Shown piece by piece: positions 25,881 through 34,663 of a stretch of DNA of 35,098 nt; position 1 is the stretch's first letter; every line of letters begins with the position of its first letter. The notes beneath the pieces were generated by a model. It was given only the letters and a program-made list of their open reading frames with translations, made no database searches and was not told the origin of the DNA. Source of the stretch: an uncultured Muribaculaceae bacterium (GTDB taxonomy: Bacteria; Bacteroidota; Bacteroidia; Bacteroidales; Muribaculaceae); contig CAJUQP010000037.1 of assembly GCA_910588245.1 (NCBI GenBank), positions 1 to 35,098 of the forward strand, given 5' to 3'. Made by a program: the position numbers and the translations under genes.

Positions 25881-25889
25881 CCTACCCCC
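25881..25889 (-). promoter_or_regulatory. Possible ECF-type promoter element
   Basis: The minus strand reads TTTTTCTACAAGGGGGTAGG and then TTTTTGCG just upstream of the sigma gene. A G-run plus TAG(G) after a T-rich tract differs from the housekeeping TAnnTTTG and may be the site used by the sigma factor itself. Inference from position only. Confidence 0.3.
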
Positions 25890-25904
25890 TTGTAGAAAAA
25901 TTTT

Positions 25905-28469
25905 TTAATTTTTGAGTAAACGGTAAGCGGCAATTAGAATCTTGCTTTTCATCATAGGTTTTATGTCGGGATTTGAGTCAAGGAAACTTATCACTGCTTT
26001 CCTTGCCTTTCCGGAACGTTGTCCGGCAAGAAGATTCCGGCACCATGACGCGGGAAAGAAGATATCGCCGGTTGCTTGTATTTCAGGTAGAATCCGCAAT
26101 GCGGGGGCAATATATATCGCTGCCTCATCACCTCTGAGATTATGGCACAATAAGGCCAAAGCCTTCCCCACATATGGTTCTACCAATCTATTCTCCGCTT
26201 TAAGGAGGTCGTTGAAAAAATCCAATCTGTCGGAAGCCATGGGCGCCACAGCTCTTTTTATAAATTCAAATTCTTTCCGACGATCGGGATTTGATATGCG
26301 TGCAAGCTGCATGGAGAGAATGCTGTCTGCGTGTTGTGGAAGCCTTAAAGCGAGTTGATACGCCATGTCGGTGAAATCCCGCTCGCTAAGCAATGGAGAA
26401 TCGGCATTTTTCCAAAGAGAGAAAAGAGAATCAGTGACCTCTGTTGATTTACCCGCAGAGTATAAAGTCCGCAATAATTGAGTTGCCGATGAAGAGACTT
26501 TATGATTCAGGGCAATTTCAAACAGATCGTGTTCGATTGAGTCAGTGTTTTCTATATCAGGCAGAAGTTGTGACAGATAATTGGCAAACATTGCGCCGAG
26601 TATAGGATCTGATTCCTTGGCAGACATCGCAACCATGGATAATGCCCAATAAGAAGCATCTATGTTTCCGGCAAGAGCATTTTCCTGAAGGTTCATTATC
26701 TGTGCCGTGTAGCCTGCAGGCGTTAATGCCGGTTCCCCTGTTTTAAGACAATCAATGATATTTTCAGCATCTTTTTGTGATAATGTAAAAATCCCATAGC
26801 CACGTCCGTCAGAATTAGGTATGATTTTGACTGACGGAAGATTTTTAAATTCTTTTCCCAAAGGAATCCTTATCTCTTTGCTGCCAGAAGAAAAAGCCAC
26901 TTCATTTTGCTGCCCTAAAACTCCGTCATAAAGCATGACTTTAAATCTCTGGGGCCAGATAGTCTCGCTCCCTCTTTTGTCTTTCTGCCGGCATACTAAT
27001 TTATCTTCGACGATTGAGAATGAAATCTCAGGCAGTCCCGGTCTGTCAACCCATGATTCGCAGAAGTCTGATGCTGATGAAGAGGCATGGCGAGTCAAAA
27101 TTTCCACGAGATCATCCCATGAGGCATTGCCATAACCATAGGAAGCCAGATACTCCCTTATTGCATTACGGAAACAGTCTTTTCCCATGATTTCCGCAAG
27201 TTTTGTCATCATGACCGGAGCCTTATTATAGATGATGTCATTATATACGAGTCCGGCATCTTGCAGATTTCCGAGAGTCTGACGGATTGAGGTCGCGCCG
27301 GTTGTACGGTCCTCATGCATAGCCGCCCCCACGTATGTGCGCAGCCACACAAGGTCGTGATCAAATTCCGGCAAAAGTTGGCGTGTGATTGCAGCGGCAT
27401 AATAGTTTGCAAATACCTCTTTTGTCCATACATCATTGAACCACCGCATGGTTAGATAATCTCCAAACCACATATGTGTTGTCTCATGAGCAATCAGGGA
27501 AGTGCGTGATAGTCTGTCGTCGGGAGTGGCATTGGATGGTAGAAACATCCGGCGATCAGAATAAAACGTGGCTCCCGTATGTTCCATGCCGCCAAACTGG
27601 AATCCAGGTATTATCACAAGATCATATTTGGCGAAGGGGTAAGTTATTCCGGTATATTCTTCAAGCCATTGGAGAGAAGCTGCAACATCCGCAGCTATAT
27701 CTGGTAGTTGAGCTATACGGGCCGGATCTGTTTCCCTGTAGTATATTCCGAAACTGCGGTCACCACATTTGAAATCTTCCCTCTTGAACTCTCCCGCTGC
27801 AAATGCGAAAAGATAAGTGCTTAGTGGTTCTGTTGCCTTGAAGGTCAAGACCTTTCTCCCGGTACCAGTGTATGATTCTGACACAACTGAGGTGTTGCTG
27901 ACCCCGACCCAGCTATCAGGGATATCCAATTGAAGATTGAATGCCGCTTTCAGATCGGGTTGGTCGAAACATGGGAAACATGTACGCGCCCTGTCGGGAA
28001 CAAAAAGAGTGTATAGAAAATCATCCCTTCTGTTGAGCGCTCTGTTGCCCGCAATAAAATCAACTGAAATTTCATTGTGGCCGGGCTTCAGGATACTGTC
28101 AGGAAATGCGATATGGTCTCCCTTTACGGCAGGTGATATTGAAATTCCGTTAATACCCAAAGATTTCACTTGATCAGGGCCGGCTTTAAAATCGAGAAGG
28201 AACTCTCCATCGAGTTCAGGTTTATAAGAAAACGAAATCAATTCTATCCCCGTCACAGGCGAATCGGATTCAGCCGGAATTTTAAATGAAATGTGATATT
28301 CAAGAGAATCTATTTTAGCTTTCCGTTGGCGTGCGAGATCGTGATCCACGCCTGAATAGAGATCTGGAGAACTTAAAGAGGAAGAGTTGTTGGAATAAAG
28401 GTTAAAGCTGAAAGAAAGCGATATGCCCAACGCAAACAGGAATCGGATCATGGTGGAGAATAATTTCAT
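25905..28469 (-). CDS. Secreted M1 family (gluzincin) aminopeptidase
   Basis: 854 residues with a signal peptide (about 1-27). The zinc site HETTH (H328, E329, H332) is followed by E351 at the correct HExxH-x18-E spacing. The substrate-amino-group motif usually read GxMEN appears as GGMEH (293-297). The N-terminal beta domain, the thermolysin-like domain and a long helical C-terminal domain (about 550-854) match full-length M1 enzymes. It would trim N-terminal residues from peptides in the periplasm or at the surface. It lies between the urease operon and the sigma/anti-sigma operon, with a stem-loop separating it from urease, so it is probably an independent gene. Confidence 0.92.
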   Translation of the reverse strand: MKLFSTMIRFLFALGISLSFSFNLYSNNSSSLSSPDLYSGVDHDLARQRKAKIDSLEYHISFKIPAESDSPVTGIELISFSYKPELDGEFLLDFKAGPDQVKSLGINGISISPAVKGDHIAFPDSILKPGHNEISVDFIAGNRALNRRDDFLYTLFVPDRARTCFPCFDQPDLKAAFNLQLDIPDSWVGVSNTSVVSESYTGTGRKVLTFKATEPLSTYLFAFAAGEFKREDFKCGDRSFGIYYRETDPARIAQLPDIAADVAASLQWLEEYTGITYPFAKYDLVIIPGFQFGGMEHTGATFYSDRRMFLPSNATPDDRLSRTSLIAHETTHMWFGDYLTMRWFNDVWTKEVFANYYAAAITRQLLPEFDHDLVWLRTYVGAAMHEDRTTGATSIRQTLGNLQDAGLVYNDIIYNKAPVMMTKLAEIMGKDCFRNAIREYLASYGYGNASWDDLVEILTRHASSSASDFCESWVDRPGLPEISFSIVEDKLVCRQKDKRGSETIWPQRFKVMLYDGVLGQQNEVAFSSGSKEIRIPLGKEFKNLPSVKIIPNSDGRGYGIFTLSQKDAENIIDCLKTGEPALTPAGYTAQIMNLQENALAGNIDASYWALSMVAMSAKESDPILGAMFANYLSQLLPDIENTDSIEHDLFEIALNHKVSSSATQLLRTLYSAGKSTEVTDSLFSLWKNADSPLLSERDFTDMAYQLALRLPQHADSILSMQLARISNPDRRKEFEFIKRAVAPMASDRLDFFNDLLKAENRLVEPYVGKALALLCHNLRGDEAAIYIAPALRILPEIQATGDIFFPASWCRNLLAGQRSGKARKAVISFLDSNPDIKPMMKSKILIAAYRLLKN

Positions 28470-28613
28470 AGACGCAGATGAAAGATTAACTTATTCCCCG
28501 CAAAATTATAAAAAAAATCGGAAGTTGGGCTTTTATATTAATATTTTGATAAGCATTTTTATCGAGCAATTGTTTCCGGGCTTTTGTATTGGCCGACTCA
28601 TGGCATGTTTTTC

Positions 28614-28655
28614 CTGACTTCGGCACTTCTTTTAGAGTAGGAATGTCGAAGTCAG
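28614..28655 (-). terminator. Stem-loop at the end of the urease operon
   Basis: CTGACTTCG (28614-28622) pairs with CGAAGTCAG (28647-28655) over a 24-nt loop, 18 nt past the ureD stop. No T run follows on the minus strand, so it may be a 3' stabilising hairpin or a weak terminator. The rest of 28470-28613 is AT-rich with no gene seen. Confidence 0.5.
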
Positions 28656-28673
28656 GGTTTACGATTTTAATTG

Positions 28674-29627
28674 CTATCGCCAAGGAAATTCCTCGGGCAC
28701 GGGATGACCTTTTACAACCTCACGCACAGTGCTGCAGAAAGCCCTTACAAGTTTCTTGACAGGTCCCGGTTCCATTCCGAGCACCTTATAGAGGAGACCT
28801 GCGTCATTAGGCAATCTTGTAATTCCTGCAGCAATCCCTTTGGCCCGGTCGATAAAAGCTTCCGTACGGGCATATATCTCATCAGACTTATCTTTGGGAG
28901 TGACGACTATGACATTGGAAAACACATCGAAATTACCCATCACTCCGAGTTCGCGGGGATTACATATAGCGGGATCTATGACAAATTTTTCCCTGAAAAG
29001 TTGACGGCCGTCAAGTCGCTCACAATGACTGCACACAGAGAGAATGTCATATTGGAAGAGCTCACCATCCTTATAGTATTTCCTTCCCGGCATAAAAATC
29101 TCAGAGTAGAACGCAGTCGCAGACTCAGCAACTCTAAGACGAGTGTCGGAGATGAAACGTGTATGTCGGCAGGGGATGACGGGTTCCGGCATGAATTCGA
29201 GATATGCGTTGTCTTCAAGCACTATATTCTGCACCAGACCCGAATAGTTGTATTTCATTTCAGCGAGCTTTGTGGCGGCGCCTGTCGAGACGAATGCGAA
29301 AGCGTCTTTTTTCACGGTAATATCCTGACGATAGCGGTCGCCGTCAACGTTCGGGCCGCCAGACGAGAGGATGTAAACACATGGCATCTCTGGCATCTCC
29401 TCATCGAAATAAAGTTCCTGCTGTACAATCAGCGGATGGCGTCTGTCGAGGTCGCGGAGAATGCTTTTCCCATCCTTGTCGAGTTCAAATCCGAGACGCA
29501 GGTAGCCGTGTTTCCCGGGGGCTCCGACATACATGGCCTCGGGCTCCGTGAGGAAACGTGCCATCTCTCGGGCGGAGGAGAAATCTACTTCCGGAGCCAA
29601 AGTCTTTTCCCTTTTCTGTTCTATCAT
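28674..29627 (-). CDS. ureD: Urease accessory protein UreD (UreH)
   Basis: 317 residues. UreD-family features include GYLRLGFELD near the start, ILSSGGPNVDGDRYRQDI (GG..GD motif) in the middle, and GLVQNIVLEDNAYLEFMPEPVIPCRHTRF, matching the UreD core pattern of LE..A.LE..PEP.IPF. UreD binds apo-urease and with UreF and UreG delivers nickel to the active site. It is the last gene of the operon. The gap to ureG (81 nt) carries a strong hairpin. It is a little longer than many UreD proteins (about 270-300). Confidence 0.92.
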   Translation of the reverse strand: MIEQKREKTLAPEVDFSSAREMARFLTEPEAMYVGAPGKHGYLRLGFELDKDGKSILRDLDRRHPLIVQQELYFDEEMPEMPCVYILSSGGPNVDGDRYRQDITVKKDAFAFVSTGAATKLAEMKYNYSGLVQNIVLEDNAYLEFMPEPVIPCRHTRFISDTRLRVAESATAFYSEIFMPGRKYYKDGELFQYDILSVCSHCERLDGRQLFREKFVIDPAICNPRELGVMGNFDVFSNVIVVTPKDKSDEIYARTEAFIDRAKGIAAGITRLPNDAGLLYKVLGMEPGPVKKLVRAFCSTVREVVKGHPVPEEFPWR

Positions 29628-29645
29628 ACGCTTGAATTGAATTTT

Positions 29646-29676
29646 GGCTGAGACACACCGTCGGCGTGTCTCAGCC
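29646..29676. promoter_or_regulatory. Intercistronic stem-loop between ureG and ureD
   Basis: GGCTGAGACAC (29646-29656) pairs perfectly with GTGTCTCAGCC (29666-29676). No T run follows on the minus strand, so the hairpin is more likely to affect mRNA processing or partial attenuation than to terminate fully. Confidence 0.6.
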
Positions 29677-29708
29677 TTTGTTATAAACGAATTCGGCCAA
29701 GCGGCACA

Positions 29709-30338
29709 TTATTTCTTATCGGCTTTATCGAAGAGTGCCATCTTAAAGATTAAATCCACGAGTTCATCGATACCCTCCCCGGTCATGCAGTTCGTGAAAA
29801 CGAAGGGTTTGCCGGGACGCATCAGGCGTGAGTCGTGGTCCATGACTCCGAGATCAGCGTGCACATATGGCGCGAGATCAGTCTTGTTGATCACAAGGAT
29901 ATCACTCTGTGATATTCCCGGGCCATCTTTCCTCGGAATCTTGTCGCCGGCGGCTACGTCGATAACGTAGATAAAGAAATCCACAAGGGCCGGTGAGAAT
30001 GTGAGAGTGAGATTATCGCCGCCGCTCTCAATCAGCACAATGTCGGTATCCGGGAATTTGGCCTCCATTTCCTCTACAGCCGCAATATTCATCGAAGGGT
30101 CTTCTCTGACGGCTGTATGGGGGCACGCTCCTGTCTCCACACCGATAATCTTGTCTTCAATCAGTATTCCTTTTAAAGTTTTTCTTACGTGTTTGGCGTC
30201 TTCGGTGGTAACTATGTCGTTGGTGATTATAAGCACTTTCTGTCCGAGCTCGAGGAGACGGGGAGTAATTGCTTCTATGAGGGCGGTTTTCCCGGATCCC
30301 ACCGGGCCACCGATGCCTATTCTACAGGTCTGAGACAT
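29709..30338 (-). CDS. ureG: Urease accessory GTPase UreG
   Basis: 209 residues, the normal length. Walker A GGPVGSGKT (10-18), the nickel-binding CPH motif at C72-P73-H74 (GACPHTAVRED), IESGGDNL, and the G4 guanine motif NKTDL are all present. UreG hydrolyses GTP to drive nickel insertion into urease and is the most conserved accessory factor. It is flanked by stem-loops on both sides within the operon. Confidence 0.97.
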   Translation of the reverse strand: MSQTCRIGIGGPVGSGKTALIEAITPRLLELGQKVLIITNDIVTTEDAKHVRKTLKGILIEDKIIGVETGACPHTAVREDPSMNIAAVEEMEAKFPDTDIVLIESGGDNLTLTFSPALVDFFIYVIDVAAGDKIPRKDGPGISQSDILVINKTDLAPYVHADLGVMDHDSRLMRPGKPFVFTNCMTGEGIDELVDLIFKMALFDKADKK

Positions 30339-30357
30339 ATATCTATGTTTTTGTCGG

Positions 30358-30381
30358 CCGCATGTGTTAATACGTATGCGG
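30358..30381. promoter_or_regulatory. Intercistronic stem-loop between ureF and ureG
   Basis: CCGCATGTGT (30358-30367) pairs with ACGTATGCGG (30372-30381), with two G-T pairs and a TAAT loop. It occupies the 91-nt gap between the two genes. Confidence 0.5.
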
Positions 30382-30429
30382 ACTGATGTGGATTAATACT
30401 TGTTGGTGCAGGAGAGAGGAAAAGTTTAT

Positions 30430-31128
30430 TTAATTCATAAACATCCTCATGTTCCCTTTTTCATGGAGTGATGCCAGAATGTCGAGTTGGGGGAAGAACG
30501 CATTCATGTCTTCCGGCTTCATCCGGGAGGCTTCCTGATATAGGGCCGGAATCTCTGAAGAGAGGCGCTCAAGTATAAGCTGTGTGTCGTAGTGTGACAC
30601 GCGGACACATCTCAGAGCGGCACTGAGCACCATGTTGATGATGCCATATTGGTGGGAGCAGAAAAGTTCTTTTTCGTGAATACCGGCTGCCGCGAACACC
30701 ATACCCTGTGCTACCGGGTAAGTGCCCGGGGTGTCTCCGCTCTTGATTTCATCAAGCCAGTGTGCGATCATATCGCTGTCGAAAAGCCTCACGGCAAGTT
30801 CGGCGAGCTTTTTACCCATTCTCTGGATCATCAGCCTTGCCTCCGCATTCATCTTGAACATGATCAGAAACCTGTCCATGTGTCGGCAGGTATCATAGTC
30901 GGCGCCAAGGAAAGCACGATGGGTGAGAAGGGCCGCCACGCCATCGCTGAAGGCAGCCTGTCGCGACTGTGACGCTGCGAATGCCTCAAGACTTGCCGCA
31001 TCTGTCACAATGTTCTCAAACGCTGCTGTCTCAAGGCCATTTGAGAAAGAGAATGTGCCTACCGGAAAAGTGGAATCCGTGAATTGCAGAAGCCGCATCA
31101 CGGCGATCATCTTGCTGTGCTCATCCAT
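30430..31128 (-). CDS. ureF: Urease accessory protein UreF
   Basis: 232 residues, all-helical. The UreF opening is clear: LLQFTDSTFPVGTFSFSNGLETA. DYDTCRHMDRFLIMFKMNAEARLMIQRMGKKL and GTYPVAQGMVFAAAGI follow in the expected order. UreF bridges UreD and UreG in the nickel-insertion complex. It lies 45 nt after ureE. Confidence 0.95.
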   Translation of the reverse strand: MDEHSKMIAVMRLLQFTDSTFPVGTFSFSNGLETAAFENIVTDAASLEAFAASQSRQAAFSDGVAALLTHRAFLGADYDTCRHMDRFLIMFKMNAEARLMIQRMGKKLAELAVRLFDSDMIAHWLDEIKSGDTPGTYPVAQGMVFAAAGIHEKELFCSHQYGIINMVLSAALRCVRVSHYDTQLILERLSSEIPALYQEASRMKPEDMNAFFPQLDILASLHEKGNMRMFMN

Positions 31129-31173
31129 ATCGGGGAATGAATTAAAAAGGTGTGCGTTTATGGGAATGTCGTG

Positions 31174-31815
31174 TCAGTAATGACAGTGGGGGTGAGTATG
31201 CCCATGATCGTGTTCGTGCTCGTGTCCATGCTCATGGTCGTGTGCATGGACTATGTGGCCATGATCATGAGTGTGACTTTCCTGACCGGCACCTCCGAAG
31301 AGCCTTCTGATCTCATGGGGAGCAAGATAAGGTATTATCTCAAGACCTTTCTGGAACTCATAGGTAATACCTTCGATATGATGAGTCTCCATGACAGAAA
31401 GCATGACTTTTCGGTCGACGGTAAGCGGCACATATACTTTCGTTCCCTTCACCACTGCCGGCCAATGCTGGTTGCCGATAGCATGTCCAAGTTCTACGGA
31501 TATGCGAATAATTGTCTCGGGGTCTTTGTCGGAAAGACCAGACATGTCGATGACGAGCACGGGACTGAGTTCTATTCTTAGAACGGCTGCCTTCCGTGTC
31601 GCGGGATCGAAAGAGATTATGTCGCCATCGACAATCTGGGTGTGGCGGGCAAGGGCGATAGGGTATTCTTCGCCACTGACACCTTTGCCGAGGAACCGTG
31701 ATTTCTGGGCAGTCCACTGGTCGAGGAAGATATAGTCGATATCGGCGTCTTCGAGTTTTGTCTTCCATTCGGGAGAGGTATTGAGGTTGCCGATTATTTC
31801 GTTGTAGATTTTCAT
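31174..31815 (-). CDS. ureE: Urease accessory nickel chaperone UreE with His-rich tail
   Basis: 213 residues. An N-terminal peptide-binding domain (about 1-85) leads to a metal-binding domain (about 90-165, with SVELGHAIGNQHWPAVV and the conserved surface His in VMETHHIEG). The C-terminus is a metal tail in which 16 of the last 34 residues are His, interleaved with Asp, Glu and Gly and ending HPHCHY. UreE carries Ni(II) to the UreG complex; a His-rich tail adds storage capacity as in Klebsiella UreE. It is 80 nt after ureC, in a gap that holds a stem-loop. Confidence 0.95.
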   Translation of the reverse strand: MKIYNEIIGNLNTSPEWKTKLEDADIDYIFLDQWTAQKSRFLGKGVSGEEYPIALARHTQIVDGDIISFDPATRKAAVLRIELSPVLVIDMSGLSDKDPETIIRISVELGHAIGNQHWPAVVKGTKVYVPLTVDRKVMLSVMETHHIEGITYEFQKGLEIIPYLAPHEIRRLFGGAGQESHTHDHGHIVHAHDHEHGHEHEHDHGHTHPHCHY

Positions 31816-31834
31816 AACGCTTGATAATAATTCA

Positions 31835-31862
31835 GCAGGGGGAGACTGATGTCTCCTCCTGC
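31835..31862. promoter_or_regulatory. Intercistronic stem-loop between ureC and ureE
   Basis: GCAGGGGGAGAC (31835-31846) pairs with GTCTCCTCCTGC (31851-31862): a 12-bp stem with one G-T pair and a TGAT loop. It could limit readthrough from the structural to the accessory genes or protect the ureABC 3' end. Confidence 0.6.
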
Positions 31863-31895
31863 GTTTTCAGTAATATTTGATTGTGATAAAGATCA

Positions 31896-33614
31896 TCAGC
31901 TGAACCAGTATAATTGAGCGAGCGGAAGTTCCTTGGCGGGGGCCACATATGCCTTGTAGCCGTCGACAGTCACTTCGAATGTCTCGGGGTTGACTTCGAT
32001 GCGCGGAGTAGCCGTGTTGCGAACCATATCGGCCTTTGACAGCTGACGCACACCATGCACAGGGTAGATGATCGACTCAAGCCCGAGTTTTTCCTTTATG
32101 CCTGCATCGTATGAGGCACGGGAAACGAAAGTCATTCTTGTCGATTCCATCGCAGAATGATAGGCACCATACATCGGGCGCATGATCTTTGGCTGTGGTG
32201 TCACGAGCGATGAGTTGGGATCACCCATGTTGGCCCAGTTTATCAGGCCTCCTTTTATCACGAGCTGCGGCTTTACACCGAAGAAAGCGGGTTCCCAAAG
32301 TACGAGATCGGCCATCTTGCCCTTTTCTATTGAACCGAGCACATCGCTGATGCCGTAGCATATGGCGGGATTGAGGGTGATCTGTGCCAAATAGCGGAGT
32401 ACCCGGAAATTATCGTTGCCCTCAGCATCTTCCTTGAGTTTCCCTCTGGCGCTCTTCATGTATGATGCCATCTGGAAAGTCCTCATGAATGATTCACCCA
32501 CACGACCCATTGCCTGGGAGTCGGAAGTGACCATCGATATAATTCCAAGATCATGGAATATATTTTCAGCCGATTGTGTCTCGGGACGCACACGGCTTTC
32601 AGCGAACGCTACATCCGACGGGATTTTCGGGTTGAGGTTATGGCATACCATGATCATATCGAAGAGTTCGGCTTGGGAGTTGATGCCGAAAGGAAGCGTC
32701 GGGTTGGTGGAAGAGGGGAGTACATTAGACATTGACGCCATCTTAAGAAGATCAGGGGCATGGCCACCGCCGGCTCCTTCGGTGTGGTAGGTATGTATTG
32801 TCCTTCCGTCGATAGCGGCTATGGAGTCTTCCACATAACCACCCTCATTTAGTGTATCGGTATGGATCGCTACCTGGACATCATAAAGATCGGCCGATTC
32901 CATCACACTGCGTATGGCTGCCGGGGTTGTTCCCCAGTCTTCATGGATCTTAAATCCACATGCGCCGTCTTCAATCTGTTCGTTAAGATTGGGTACGATA
33001 GAGCAGTTGCCTTTTGCGAGGAAACCGACATTGATAGGTAGACTCTCCGCAGCTTTGAGCATCTCCTTCAGGTTCCATGCTCCGGATGTGATTGTGGTGC
33101 CGTTTGTTCCGTCTGTGGGTCCGATGCCACCGCCGATAAGTGTTGTAATACCATTGGAGAGGCAATTCTCAGCCTGCTGTGGGCAGCAGAAATGTACGTG
33201 TCCGTCGATACCGGCGGCTGTAAGGATCATGTGCTCTCCAGAGATCGCATCTGTAGAAGGTCCGGTGACCAGGTCAGGCGACACACCGTCCATGACGTTT
33301 GGGTTGCCGGCTTTACCGATTCCGGCGATTTTGCCATCTTTTACACCTACATCGGCTTTTACGACTCCGAGCACGGGATCGATGATGGTAACGTTGGTGA
33401 TCACCAAATCGAGACTTCCCTGTTTCTCAGAACATTCATTGGCCAGGCCCATGCCGTCGCGGAGTGTCTTTCCACCGCCATAGACCAGCTCATCGCCATA
33501 ATTGCGGAGGTCTTTCTCAATCTCGACATATAAGTCGGTGTTGCCGAGACGAATCTTATCGCCCACAGTGGGGCCGAAGAGATTGTTATATTCTTGTCTT
33601 GATATTGTAGCCAT
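31896..33614 (-). CDS. ureC: Urease alpha subunit (catalytic)
   Basis: 572 residues. The full active site is visible. Nickel ligands are H139 and H141 (GIDGHVHF), carbamylated K222 (GFKIHEDWG), H251, H277 (HTYHTEGAGG) and D365 (TSDSQAMG). The mobile flap carries C324 and catalytic H325 in MVCHNL, where many enzymes have MVCHHL, so the residue after the general acid is N326. Numbering runs five ahead of the Klebsiella enzyme. It hydrolyses urea to ammonia and carbamate in the cytoplasm. It is 15 nt after ureB. Confidence 0.98.
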   Translation of the reverse strand: MATISRQEYNNLFGPTVGDKIRLGNTDLYVEIEKDLRNYGDELVYGGGKTLRDGMGLANECSEKQGSLDLVITNVTIIDPVLGVVKADVGVKDGKIAGIGKAGNPNVMDGVSPDLVTGPSTDAISGEHMILTAAGIDGHVHFCCPQQAENCLSNGITTLIGGGIGPTDGTNGTTITSGAWNLKEMLKAAESLPINVGFLAKGNCSIVPNLNEQIEDGACGFKIHEDWGTTPAAIRSVMESADLYDVQVAIHTDTLNEGGYVEDSIAAIDGRTIHTYHTEGAGGGHAPDLLKMASMSNVLPSSTNPTLPFGINSQAELFDMIMVCHNLNPKIPSDVAFAESRVRPETQSAENIFHDLGIISMVTSDSQAMGRVGESFMRTFQMASYMKSARGKLKEDAEGNDNFRVLRYLAQITLNPAICYGISDVLGSIEKGKMADLVLWEPAFFGVKPQLVIKGGLINWANMGDPNSSLVTPQPKIMRPMYGAYHSAMESTRMTFVSRASYDAGIKEKLGLESIIYPVHGVRQLSKADMVRNTATPRIEVNPETFEVTVDGYKAYVAPAKELPLAQLYWFS

Positions 33615-33629
33615 AACTTGAGAGGTCTG

Positions 33630-34178
33630 TTATTTTTTAATTTGATCCTGGGAGTATTCAGACTCCTCGTCAGTCTCAGAAGCTGATTTAAAGCCATATT
33701 CCTCCATTCTACGCACAGCTTCCGTATATTTGGGATAGAATGAGGGAGTATCCTCGTAACCGGTGTATCCGTTTACGAGATCGTTGAAACCGATCACACG
33801 TCTCTTTCCGCCGAATCTAACAAGCTCAACTTCTTTTTCTTCACCTGGCTCGAAACGCACAGCAGTCGTGGCCGGTATGTTGAGATGACATCCGAAAGCT
33901 TTCTGGCGGTCGAACTCCATATATCTGTTGACCTCAAAGAAATGGAAATGGCTTCCGATCTGAATCGGGCGGTCGCCTGTATTCCTTACTGTCAGTTTGA
34001 CAGTGCGCCTGTCGGTGTTGTATTCTATGGGTGATTCGCTGAGTATTACGCCTCCTACAGGGACGTGTTGCTTAGGCAGGAACCCCGGTTGATTGGGATA
34101 GGCGATATCCGGTTGTCCGGAGAATACGCCGTTGGGGGTGGAGTATTCCTCTACGGGAGGATTCTTTGTCTGATCCAT
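33630..34178 (-). CDS. ureB: Urease beta subunit, extended at both ends
   Basis: 182 residues, compared with about 105 in the classical subunit. The UreB core (about 39-143) contains VPVGGVILSE, NTGDRPIQIGSHFHFFEVN, FDRQKAFGCHLNIPA, AVRFEPGEEKEVELV and VIGFN. About 38 residues precede it and about 39 acidic and Lys-rich residues follow it (ending EYSQDQIKK). The subunit helps assemble the (alpha-beta-gamma)3 trimer. It is 21 nt after ureA. Confidence 0.95.
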   Translation of the reverse strand: MDQTKNPPVEEYSTPNGVFSGQPDIAYPNQPGFLPKQHVPVGGVILSESPIEYNTDRRTVKLTVRNTGDRPIQIGSHFHFFEVNRYMEFDRQKAFGCHLNIPATTAVRFEPGEEKEVELVRFGGKRRVIGFNDLVNGYTGYEDTPSFYPKYTEAVRRMEEYGFKSASETDEESEYSQDQIKK

Positions 34179-34199
34179 GGTGCAAACGAAATAATTAGG

Positions 34200-34502
34200 T
34201 TACTTAATCGGTTGATGAATGCTAACAAGGCGGGAGCCATCTGTGAATACAGCCTCCACCTGCAGGAGGGAGATCATATCGGCCACCCCCTCCATGACTT
34301 GATCTTTGGTAAGAACGTTGGCTGCGTCGTGCATGACCTCCTCGACAGTCTTACCTTCGCGGGCACCTTCAAGAGCCGCACTTGTGATGTAAGCCACGGC
34401 TTCGGGATAATTGAGCTTCAAGCCTTTCTTCAGGCGACGTTCTGCGATGAGCCCGACCATCAGCAGAGTCAATTTGTCTTGTTCTTTCGGGGTAAAATGC
34501 AT
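34200..34502 (-). CDS. ureA: Urease gamma subunit
   Basis: 100 residues, standard length. The gamma hallmarks are present: MHFTPKEQDKLTLLMVGLIAERRLKKGLKLNYPEAVA and VPD-like loop replaced by ADMISLLQVEAVFTDGSRLVSIHQPI. It is the first gene of the operon. Upstream (34503-34740) no canonical TTTG/TAnnTTTG pair was found on this strand, so its promoter may need an activator or a different sigma factor. Confidence 0.96.
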   Translation of the reverse strand: MHFTPKEQDKLTLLMVGLIAERRLKKGLKLNYPEAVAYITSAALEGAREGKTVEEVMHDAANVLTKDQVMEGVADMISLLQVEAVFTDGSRLVSIHQPIK

Positions 34503-34628
34503 TGTATGATAGATTAGATGTTTAGAGACCTGAAAAACAATTTGGTCAGGGGAGAGTCTTCGGTATGTGTGGGCCTTTCCTGCCTAATATATTTTTAGGA
34601 TCACATAATTTGAGATTAACCCTTAGAC

Positions 34629-34663
34629 ACGAATCGAGATAATTTTTAATTATAATGATTCGT
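34629..34663. promoter_or_regulatory. Candidate operator dyad upstream of ureA
   Basis: ACGAATC (34629-34635) and GATTCGT (34657-34663) form an inverted repeat separated by a 21-nt AT-only-like stretch, about 130 nt before ureA. It could be a regulator site, or the terminator-like remains of something else. A second dyad, CCTAA...TTAGG (34583-34599), lies closer to ureA. Confidence 0.3.

Noticed and set aside
28671..29651. Long plus-strand open frame opposite ureD
   Set aside because: UreD on the minus strand has clear family motifs and operon context; the opposite frame has no recognisable features.
32914..33483. Plus-strand open frame opposite ureC
   Set aside because: A shadow of the highly conserved ureC coding sequence.
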